From assembly GCF_019740315.1 (NCBI RefSeq), contig NZ_JAHXZR010000012.1:1-64000 (forward strand): a stretch of DNA of 64,000 nt. Reading direction: 5' to 3'. The position numbers and the translations under genes are program-made. Position 1 is the first letter of the stretch, and each line of letters starts with the position of its first letter. The DNA comes from Oceanobacter mangrovi (GTDB lineage Bacteria; Pseudomonadota; Gammaproteobacteria; Pseudomonadales; Oceanobacteraceae). The notes under the pieces are model-generated. The model saw only the letters and a list, made by a program, of their open reading frames with translations, did not search any database and had not been told where the DNA came from. This document shows positions 57,248 to 64,000 of the stretch, piece after piece.

Positions 57248-58177
57248 ATGAAAAAACGTATTCTGATCACCGGTGGCAGTGGTTTTATTGGTTCCAGGCT
57301 GGTGTCTGACTGGTTGCAGCAGGGCCATGAGGTGGTGGTGTTCAGTCGCCGGCCGCAGCGACTGGCTGGCCGTCATCCTGCGTTGACCGCAGTGGACGAC
57401 CTCGATCAGCTGCAGGGTAGCTTCGACTGGCTCATCAATCTCGCTGGCGAGTCGATCGCTGACCAGCGCTGGAGTCGCACTCGCAAGCAACAGCTGCGTG
57501 ACAGCCGTATTGCTGTCACCGAAAAACTGGTGAGCTGGGCGGTTGCAACCGGTCAGCGCTTCGAACGGGTGCTATCCGGTTCTGCGATTGGTTATTACGG
57601 TGGTTTTGCCGACGATAGCCAGCAGCCATTGCTGGATGAATCGGCTGCGCCGGGCAACGATTTCGCTGCCATCCTGTGCCGTGACTGGGAAGCGGCAGCA
57701 CAGCCATTGAAACCGCTTGCTGACCAATTGGTGTGGTTACGTACTGGCGTGGTGCTGGGGCCGCGGGGCGGCATGCTTGGCAAGCTCTGGCTACCGTTCC
57801 GCTCCGGTCTGGGAGGGAAGTTAGGATGCGGCAAGCAGGTGTTGTCCTGGATTCATCTGGATGATTATGTCGCCGCAGTACATTGGTTATTGCAGAGCGA
57901 TGTGCAGGGGCCGGTGAATATGGCCAGCCCGGCGGCAGTAACCAACGCGGAGTTTACCCGCATGCTGTCAGCAACGCTGGAGCGCCCGGCATGGTTGCCG
58001 GTACCGGCACTGCCATTGCGGCTGGCGTTGGGGGAAATGGCTAGCCTGTTACTGGAAGGGCAGCGGGTTAGCCCGATGGTGCTGCAACAAATGGGTTTCG
58101 AGTGGTCGTATGCCGAGCTGGATGTGGCACTGGCTGACTTGCGCCAGCGCTGGTCGCAAAAGCTGGCTGTGGTTTGA
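57248..58177 (+). CDS. TIGR01777 NAD-dependent epimerase-like protein (YfcH/SDR39U1)
   Basis: 309 aa from ATG 57248. Rossmann start ILITGGSGFIGSRLVSDWL; family motifs NLAGESIADQRWSRTRKQQL, SGSAIGYYG, LRTGVVLGPRGGML, SWIHLDDYVAAVHWLL and PVNMASPAAVTNAEF, and the C-terminal DUF1731. Reaction not known. Its relatives commonly sit in photolyase/light clusters. The upstream boxes match those of the neighbouring operon. Confidence 0.88.
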   Translation: MKKRILITGGSGFIGSRLVSDWLQQGHEVVVFSRRPQRLAGRHPALTAVDDLDQLQGSFDWLINLAGESIADQRWSRTRKQQLRDSRIAVTEKLVSWAVATGQRFERVLSGSAIGYYGGFADDSQQPLLDESAAPGNDFAAILCRDWEAAAQPLKPLADQLVWLRTGVVLGPRGGMLGKLWLPFRSGLGGKLGCGKQVLSWIHLDDYVAAVHWLLQSDVQGPVNMASPAAVTNAEFTRMLSATLERPAWLPVPALPLRLALGEMASLLLEGQRVSPMVLQQMGFEWSYAELDVALADLRQRWSQKLAVV

Positions 58178-58535
58178 CGCGCAGCCGTAACAAGTTCTGG
58201 AAGACGGTTTGATTTTCTGAAGGGGTTTTAAGCCAACCGAAAGCGTTACACGGGTCTTCCCGGGCAAATGCTTTTTAGCCTGTGATCTGGCTCGCAGTCG
58301 GGTTTGACACAATGGGGGCTGTTTAACAGTGTTGGATCAGTTTATTTGGCTATGCTCGGTTCCTTGACGCTTTGATGACCTGTCTAACCTGCTCATCGTG
58401 TGGATTTGGCGGTATTAATTCACTGAAATCTGACGCTTTTAAGAGAACTGTAGTTTTCTGTTATTGCTCATTGAAAGCCTGGCAGCGGCTGACTACACCT
58501 AAAGCAAGTAGTTTGAAACCGCAGGATTTTTTCCG
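58178..58535. other. 358-bp gap with no visible gene
   Basis: AAAGC ... GCTTTTTAG around 58239-58277, with inner CGGG/CCCG, could be a weak terminator of the epimerase gene. I see no RNA gene or repeat in the rest. Confidence 0.35.
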
Positions 58536-58865
58536 ATGAGTATGAGCCGCCAAACCCTGGACCATTACCTTTACGAATTCGATCAGGGATATCGGGTTAG
58601 CTATGTGAATTTTTCGCGCGCCAGTGACCTGACGGATGCTCAGCTGGTACTGACGCTCGAACGGGGCTGTGAGCGCAAGTCGTTTGCCTTCGCGCAGCCA
58701 TTGTTTAATGACATCGATAAAAATCTGGTGGCTTGCCGCCATCTGTACATTGCCACCATAAAGAGTTCGCCGTTGTCGCCGAACCGGGTCGAGGTCGGTG
58801 ATAGCGAAGGGAATTTTGTGTTCTTTACCGCCCGTTCGGTAAAAAACATTACTCCAACAGCCTGA
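58536..58865 (+). CDS. uncharacterised 109-aa protein
   Basis: Small soluble mixed alpha/beta protein (FDQGYRVSYVNFSRASDLTD, LVLTLERGCERKSFAFAQP). No signal peptide or membrane segment. CAGGA lies about 10 nt before ATG 58536; ATG 58542 is an alternative. Followed by a good terminator, which supports a real plus-strand gene. No family recognised. Confidence 0.55.
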   Translation: MSMSRQTLDHYLYEFDQGYRVSYVNFSRASDLTDAQLVLTLERGCERKSFAFAQPLFNDIDKNLVACRHLYIATIKSSPLSPNRVEVGDSEGNFVFFTARSVKNITPTA

Positions 58866-58914
58866 TTTTCAACGCTCGAACGGTATTGCTGCAGCACCCC
58901 ATAGCAGTCTTTCC

Positions 58915-58938
58915 AAGCGGCCTTTGGCCGCTTTTTTT
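58915..58938 (+). terminator. rho-independent terminator
   Basis: AAGCGGCC-TTT-GGCCGC followed by seven T. Confidence 0.93.
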
Positions 58939-59018
58939 ATGTCGGCTATCCGGCGGCGACTTTTTATCAGCAGGCTGAACCGTTAGGCTTGCGACTCCGT
59001 TAATACCTGCAAGTGAGG

Positions 59019-60551
59019 ATGACTGTGGATACGGTATTTGAAATCGCCGCCTGGGGCGTGCTGCTGGTGCTGGCGCTGTTGGCTATTTTTACCTTGCTGC
59101 TGTTGGGCTGGGTTGTCTGGGCCTATGTCGTGGACGTGCGTCAGACACAACATACAGTGCGGCGTAATTTCCCTGTGATTGGCCGTTTCCGTTATTTCTT
59201 TGAACACCTTGGTGAGTTTTTCCGGCAGTATTTTTTTGCCATGGATCGCGAGGAAATGCCGTTTAACCGTGCTGAACGCAGCTGGGTTTATCGGGCTGCC
59301 AAAAAAGAAAGCACGACAGTGGCGTTTGGCTCGACCCGCAGGCTGGATGTACCTGGCACCGTGATTTTTGTGAACAGCCCGTTTCCGGCGCTCAAGCAGG
59401 ACTTCGCCGAGTCTGGCGATATCACCATTGGTGAGCATTGCCGGACTCCTTATACCACTTCGTCGCTGGTAAATATTTCCGGTATGAGTTTTGGTGCCTT
59501 GTCGGGCCCAGCGGTGACGGCGCTGTCAAAAGGTGCCGCAATGGCCGGTTGCTGGATGAACACTGGTGAAGGCGGTTTGTCTCCCTATCACCTGTCCGGT
59601 GGTTGCGACATCGTCTTTCAGATCGGTACCGCCAAATACGGTGTGCGCGATGAAACCGGCAAGCTGGACCCGGAAAAACTCAAGGCCATTGCTGCCCACG
59701 AACAGGTGCGCATGATTGAAATCAAGCTCAGTCAGGGTGCCAAACCGGGTAAGGGCGGTATTCTGCCGGGCGAAAAGGTCAGTGAGGAAATTGCCGCCAT
59801 TCGGCATATTCCGGCCCATCAGGATTCCATCAGTCCGAATGGCCACCCGGAAATTCGTTCGGTCGATGAGCTGCTCGACATGATTGAGCAGGTACGGGCG
59901 ATTACCGGTAAACCAACCGGCTTCAAGGCGGTATTGGGTGATATCGACTGGATTCGCGATTTGTGCCGGGCGATTCAGCAGCGTGGCAGCCAGTGTGCGC
60001 CGGACTTTATTACGCTGGACGGGGCTGAAGGTGGCACAGGTGCGGCGCCGCAGTCGCTGATGGATTACATGGGGTTGCCGTTGACCCAGTCGCTGCCAAT
60101 GCTGGTGGATACACTGGACGAGTTTCACTTGCGGCCGCGTATCCGGGTGATTGCTTCCGGCAAGCTGATTAACCCTGACCGCGTTGCCTGGGCCTTGTGT
60201 GTGGGTGCTGACTTTGTGGTGTCGGCGCGTGGCTTTATGTTTGCTCTGGGTTGTATCCAGGCTTTGCAGTGTGACAAGAACACCTGTCCAACCGGTATCA
60301 CGACGCATAACCCGAATTTGCAAAGTGGCCTGGTACCGCAGGACAAGGCGGTGCGGGTGAAGAACTTTGTTGAGGGGCTGGTGCAGGAAGTCGGTGTTAT
60401 TGCCCATTCCTGTGGGGTAACCGAACCGCGTGCGCTAAAACGCCAGCACGCTCGTATCATTCAGCCTGACGGCAGTTCGATTCGTATCTCTGATCTTTAT
60501 GCAGAGCCGGCAATCCAACCGGCCAATGGCTTTGTTGCGGTTAACGAATAA
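59019..60551 (+). CDS. membrane-anchored FMN-binding glutamate-synthase-like protein
   Basis: About 510 aa. One N-terminal membrane segment (WGVLLVLALLAIFTLLLLGW) precedes a GltB central/FMN domain: SGMSFGALSGPAVTALSKGA, MNTGEGGLSPYH, MIEIKLSQGAKPGKGGILPG, LDGAEGGTGAAPQSLMDY. A Cys triad CIQALQCDKNTCPTG matches the 3Fe-4S ligands of glutamate synthase. It lacks the amidotransferase domain, so ammonia or another amine source would be needed. These proteins are common but uncharacterised. Start unclear: GTG 59013, ATG 59019 (GAGG directly abutting), or GTG 59025 with best spacing. Confidence 0.88.
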   Translation: MTVDTVFEIAAWGVLLVLALLAIFTLLLLGWVVWAYVVDVRQTQHTVRRNFPVIGRFRYFFEHLGEFFRQYFFAMDREEMPFNRAERSWVYRAAKKESTTVAFGSTRRLDVPGTVIFVNSPFPALKQDFAESGDITIGEHCRTPYTTSSLVNISGMSFGALSGPAVTALSKGAAMAGCWMNTGEGGLSPYHLSGGCDIVFQIGTAKYGVRDETGKLDPEKLKAIAAHEQVRMIEIKLSQGAKPGKGGILPGEKVSEEIAAIRHIPAHQDSISPNGHPEIRSVDELLDMIEQVRAITGKPTGFKAVLGDIDWIRDLCRAIQQRGSQCAPDFITLDGAEGGTGAAPQSLMDYMGLPLTQSLPMLVDTLDEFHLRPRIRVIASGKLINPDRVAWALCVGADFVVSARGFMFALGCIQALQCDKNTCPTGITTHNPNLQSGLVPQDKAVRVKNFVEGLVQEVGVIAHSCGVTEPRALKRQHARIIQPDGSSIRISDLYAEPAIQPANGFVAVNE

Positions 60552-60570
60552 CCCTGTATTGCTTCGTTGT

Positions 60571-60599
60571 CAGCGTCTGACCTGTTTGGTCAGACGCTG
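60571..60599. terminator. perfect 12-bp stem-loop after the glutamate-synthase-like gene
   Basis: CAGCGTCTGACC-TGTTT-GGTCAGACGCTG. No U-tract follows, so it may be only a transcript-end or stabilising hairpin. Confidence 0.55.
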
Positions 60600-60710
60600 G
60601 CTGAAGTCGCCTTTCCAACGCCTTCAAATCCCGTTCCCGCTGACTTGCTATCTGTCCTTTCTGGGCTAGCTTGAATTAATGTGCAGATGGAATCCAACGG
60701 GTAACCTTTC

Positions 60711-61094
60711 ATGTCCACCAAATGTCTCATTGCCGATGACAGCCTCTATGCTCGTCTGGTTCTCAAGGATATCGTCCAACGGATTTTGCCTGAGGTCGAG
60801 TTTCAGGAGGTTGGCTCAGGCCAACAGGCGCTGGAATCGGCCTCTGCCAATGCGGACATCGACTGGTTCCTGCTCGACGTTAATATGTTGCCGCCAGATG
60901 GTGTTGAAACCAGTCGCCAGTTATTGGCGCAGGGAATTGCAGCCAGCCGGATTGCACTGGTGACCGGCAACCGGTCGGGGCACTTGCTGGAAGAAGCAGA
61001 GGAAATGGGCATTTGCCTGATCAACAAGGCGGTCAGCCCGGATGATGTCGGCGGTTTCATGGAACGTTTGCAGACATTCTTCAACAAGGGGTAA
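60711..61094 (+). CDS. CheY-like single-domain response regulator
   Basis: 127 aa. Acidic pair in CLIADDSLYARL, acceptor D56 in FLLDVNMLPPDG, Thr in ALVTGNRSG, Lys in LINKAV. No output domain, so it works by protein contact, like CheY. CheC-type phosphatase and a c-di-GMP enzyme follow within 6 nt and 1 nt overlap. Confidence 0.9.
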   Translation: MSTKCLIADDSLYARLVLKDIVQRILPEVEFQEVGSGQQALESASANADIDWFLLDVNMLPPDGVETSRQLLAQGIAASRIALVTGNRSGHLLEEAEEMGICLINKAVSPDDVGGFMERLQTFFNKG

Positions 61095-61099
61095 GCCGG

Positions 61100-61720
61100 A
61101 TGGATGCACAAGCCCAGGCAATCAGCCTTGATGTGTTGGCGGAGTCTCTCAACCTTGGCCTTGGCCATGTGATTGAAGAATTGGCGGAAATATCCAACAG
61201 CAAGATTGAGCTGCACGTTCCCGAAGTGAACATGGTGCCGAAAAACGAGGCACTGACCTTTACCAGTATGCTGCGTTCCGCTGGTAAGGCCATCTTTGTA
61301 CAGCAACGTTTTTCCGGTGAAATTACCGGTGAGGCGCTGCTGTTTTTCAGTGAAGAGGAAAGCCTCAATCTGCTCAATGGCCTGCTGTCTGAAAATGAGC
61401 AGTCGCTGATTGAATTCGCTGCGACCGAAGAAGAAATGCTGCTGGATCTCACTAATGTGGCGGTATCCGGTGTGATCTATGCGCTCTCCAACCTGTTGGG
61501 GATTCGCCTCAATACTGAGTTACCGCGTTGTGAATACGGCTACTTTGACGACATCTGCGGCAGTACCAGCTTGCTCGACGACGCTGACGACATGGTGCTG
61601 TTCCTCACCATCAGCTTTACCGTGGTGAAGAAAAACTCCCGCGCCCAGCTGATGTTCTTTCAGCCTCGGGATACCCTTGAAAAACTCTATGATCACATCC
61701 AGAAACGGCTGGGGCTTTAA
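61100..61720 (+). CDS. CheC-like phosphatase
   Basis: 206 aa. Two repeats of the CheC active-site pattern D/S-x3-E-x2-N-x22-P. The first is exact: DVLAESLN, then Pro 23 residues on. The second reads EMLLDLTN with Pro at the same spacing, but Asp replaces the catalytic Glu. Such proteins dephosphorylate CheY-type receivers, so the preceding regulator is the obvious partner. AAGGGG upstream of ATG 61100. Confidence 0.85.
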   Translation: MDAQAQAISLDVLAESLNLGLGHVIEELAEISNSKIELHVPEVNMVPKNEALTFTSMLRSAGKAIFVQQRFSGEITGEALLFFSEEESLNLLNGLLSENEQSLIEFAATEEEMLLDLTNVAVSGVIYALSNLLGIRLNTELPRCEYGYFDDICGSTSLLDDADDMVLFLTISFTVVKKNSRAQLMFFQPRDTLEKLYDHIQKRLGL

Positions 61721-63870
61721 TGGGCGACCTGTATCAGCAAATTGTTGAGCTGATTGATACCGGCATTATCCTGCTGGACAGTGAGGGGCAGGTCATTTCC
61801 TGGAATAACTGGATGGAACGGCATTCCGGCATTCTGGAAGCTGAAATTCGTGGCCTTAACCTGTGCAACTATATTCCCGAGCTGAAAGGCACTCGCATCG
61901 ACAAGGGCATTTACAAGGCTCTGCAACTTAATTGCCCGTCCGTGTTGTCGGCCAAGCTGCTGAATGTTTCGTTTCCGCTTTACAAGGAGCTGATTACCCA
62001 TACCCGCCGGCCGGAGCGGATTGTACAGTCGATTCAGATCAAGCCATTCAATCTGGATGACAACAGCCAGTACTGTGTGATTTCGGTATTCGATATCAGC
62101 TCAGCGGACATGCGTGAAAAAGCCCTGCGAACCCAATCAGTGGTGTTGACCCAGCTGGTTGCCAACCTGCAGGAGAAAGAGCACGAGTTGTCGACGCTGT
62201 TTGAAAATACCCAGAACGGCATTCTGATTTTTGATCGCAGCGGGCTGATCCACAGTGCCAACCGGGCGGCTCGCCAGATGTATCTGGTTGACGCCAGTGC
62301 CTCATTGCAAGGCAAGAACCTGTTTGAGCTGTTCGATGACTATAACGGCGGCCATTTTGGCAAACACAAGTCTGATGAACAGATTCGGGCGCTGATGCCG
62401 GTGAGTGGTGAAGAACGGGAAATGACCTCGTTACGCTCTGACGGCCGCCGCTTTCCGGTGTCGGTGTCGGCCAACTCCATTCCGATCAATGAGAAAGAAA
62501 CCCGCTTTTTTATGTTCGTGAGGGACATTACCGAAAAAAAGCGGGCGGAGGAGCAACTCAATCGGATGGCCAGAGTTGATGGCCTGACTGGCTTGAGTAA
62601 TCGCTTCTCCTTTACTGAAATTCTCGCCAGTACCATTCGCAGTCATAGCCGGGATGATCACAGCCTGTCGGTATTTTTTATCGATCTGGATCGCTTCAAG
62701 GGAGTGAATGACAACCACGGCCATGATGCCGGTGATGAACTGCTGCGGCAGGTGGCCGAACGGCTGCGCACCTGCTGTCGGGATTCCGATACCATTGCCC
62801 GCTGGGCCGGTGATGAATTTGTCATCCTGTTGCCGCAGCAAAACCAGAGTCGTTCATCCATTACCGTGGCGGAAAAGATTCTGCTGGCGATTGCCGAGCC
62901 TTTCGATATTTTTGGCAAGCAGGTGTTTATCAACTGCAGCATCGGGATTTCCCAGTTTCCGGATGATGGCAATTCGGCCGAGCGGCTGATCTTTTGTGCC
63001 GACCAGGCAATGTATCAGGCCAAGTCTGATGGCAAGGGCGTATTCCGTTTTTTCACCCGGGAGATGAACGAACGCACGTTGGCACGGCTGAAAACGGAAA
63101 ATGAGTTACGGATCGCGCTGGAGGAAAATCAGTTCGAGCTGTATTTCCAGCCTCAGGTAGAAGTGGCCACCGGCCAGATGAAGGGGGTCGAGGCGCTGAT
63201 TCGCTGGAATCACCCGCAGCGCGGCATGGTGTATCCGGATGAGTTTATTCAGGTTGCGGAAGAATGTGGCCTGATAGGTCAACTGGGTGACTGGGTGATT
63301 ATGCAAGCGTTCGAAACTGCCTCGCGCTGGTACAAGCGTGAAGGCAGCCCGTTGACCATGTCGATCAATATTTCGCCGAAGCAGTTTGTTGATGATGGCC
63401 TGGTCTATACCGTCCGGCGGTTGCTTAATTCGGTTGGCTTCCCGCCCGAGCAGATTGTGCTGGAAATTACCGAAACCCATCTGATGGCGGGCGAAGGTCA
63501 TTACCTGCGGCTGCTCAATGCCCTCAAGCTGCTGGGGATCAAGATCGCCATTGATGACTTCGGCAAAGGTTATTCCTCACTGGCGTACCTGCGTAAATTG
63601 CCGGTCGATATCATCAAGATCGACCGCTACTTCCTGCAAGGTGCTGCCAGTAATAATGCCGATGCCAAAATCGTCTCGGCGATTATTGATCTTGCCCATG
63701 CACTGGATCTGGAAGTGGTGGCGGAAGGCATCGAACATCTTTCACAAATGGAGCTGCTGCGTTTCAAACATTGTGATCACGCCCAGGGCTATTTTATTGG
63801 CAAACCCATGAGTATTGAGGATCTGGTTGGCTGGTATGGCAGCATCGGCAATAAACCGCTGGTGCAATAA
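61720..63870 (+). CDS. PAS-PAS-GGDEF-EAL c-di-GMP enzyme
   Basis: 716 aa, soluble. PAS domain at about 1-130 and another at about 145-275 (NTQNGILIFDRSGLIHSANR). The GGDEF domain has A363-G-D-E-F instead of G-G-D-E-F, which often retains cyclase activity. The EAL domain is complete: E491-A-L (GVEALIRWNHP), SINISPKQF, LEITETHLM, IDDFGKGYSSL, VDIIKIDRYF, VVAEGIEH, QGYFIGKPM. Phosphodiesterase activity is expected. ATG overlaps the CheC stop by 1 nt. A REC-CheC-c-di-GMP unit suggests a phosphorelay setting c-di-GMP locally (inference). Confidence 0.93.
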   Translation: MGDLYQQIVELIDTGIILLDSEGQVISWNNWMERHSGILEAEIRGLNLCNYIPELKGTRIDKGIYKALQLNCPSVLSAKLLNVSFPLYKELITHTRRPERIVQSIQIKPFNLDDNSQYCVISVFDISSADMREKALRTQSVVLTQLVANLQEKEHELSTLFENTQNGILIFDRSGLIHSANRAARQMYLVDASASLQGKNLFELFDDYNGGHFGKHKSDEQIRALMPVSGEEREMTSLRSDGRRFPVSVSANSIPINEKETRFFMFVRDITEKKRAEEQLNRMARVDGLTGLSNRFSFTEILASTIRSHSRDDHSLSVFFIDLDRFKGVNDNHGHDAGDELLRQVAERLRTCCRDSDTIARWAGDEFVILLPQQNQSRSSITVAEKILLAIAEPFDIFGKQVFINCSIGISQFPDDGNSAERLIFCADQAMYQAKSDGKGVFRFFTREMNERTLARLKTENELRIALEENQFELYFQPQVEVATGQMKGVEALIRWNHPQRGMVYPDEFIQVAEECGLIGQLGDWVIMQAFETASRWYKREGSPLTMSINISPKQFVDDGLVYTVRRLLNSVGFPPEQIVLEITETHLMAGEGHYLRLLNALKLLGIKIAIDDFGKGYSSLAYLRKLPVDIIKIDRYFLQGAASNNADAKIVSAIIDLAHALDLEVVAEGIEHLSQMELLRFKHCDHAQGYFIGKPMSIEDLVGWYGSIGNKPLVQ

Positions 63871-64000
63871 CCGGCGATATTCCCTGTACAAAAAAGCTGC
63901 ACCATCGGTGTGCCTGTCATCAAATTGAAAACATATGTCAGTGGGGTAACTAATAGATTACATAATGGCATATGTTAATAATTGCACTTTTTCGGTGCGA

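Overview
This window is chromosomal DNA from a gammaproteobacterium, probably a marine Oceanospirillales-type organism (Oceanobacter/Thalassolituus/Bacterioplanes-like) or a Pseudomonas relative. The strongest pointer is the order trpE-trpG-trpD-trpC, convergent vfr/crp, OsmC-like gene, speD, which is the order I know from Pseudomonas. Several proteins (SpeD, the short LOV protein, Vfr) also look close to Pseudomonas homologues from memory. The genus is inference. I see no rRNA, tRNA, CRISPR array or prophage. Mobile DNA is limited to an IS3-family end at the left edge and one MITE-like repeat.

Layout. 0-0.7 kb: IS3-type transposase start and a truncated srkA remnant. 0.7-2.6 kb: comF and two small unknown genes. 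2.9-6.4 kb: acyl-CoA dehydrogenase behind a PsrA-type operator, an HPF/RaiA-type ribosome factor, and a HAD hydrolase. 6.4-10.7 kb: trp genes with a leader peptide ending in two Trp codons. 10.7-12.9 kb: vfr, OsmC-like gene, speD. 13-17.6 kb: TonB receptor, rsmC and a MerR/LitR-like regulator, divergent from a short LOV photoreceptor. 17.7-24.3 kb: ppa, then a TonB receptor/periplasmic binding protein/hybrid kinase operon, then fbp. 24.5-29.2 kb: mpl, ubiX and small uncharacterised genes. 29.4-33.5 kb: leuS-lptE-holA. 33.8-41.8 kb: cytochrome c4, a fused oxoprolinase, grxD, the MITE-like repeat and a MalT-type LuxR regulator. 41.9-46.5 kb: atypical response regulator, LysR regulator, TonB receptor.

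46.6-58.2 kb is the standout: nine minus-strand genes (DUF523/DUF1722, second MerR/LitR-like regulator, photolyase, NTF2-like, SDR, FAD oxidoreductase, DUF1365, cyclopropane-synthase-like methyltransferase, DUF2878), most joined by 1-14 nt overlaps. Beside it lies a divergent pair of units (renalase-like FAD protein plus CbiX-like protein; TIGR01777 epimerase). Both MerR proteins lack the axial His expected of B12-dependent LitR/CarH. Together with the LOV gene this looks like a blue-light response using class II LitR proteins: a LOV sensor, two regulators, DNA repair, and membrane-lipid remodelling. Paired TGTACA/TGTATA half-sites lie in front of the LOV/MerR pair, the nine-gene operon, the epimerase pair and the MalT-type regulator.

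58.5-63.9 kb: a small unknown protein, a membrane-anchored FMN glutamate-synthase-like enzyme, and a response regulator/CheC/PAS-GGDEF-EAL signalling operon.
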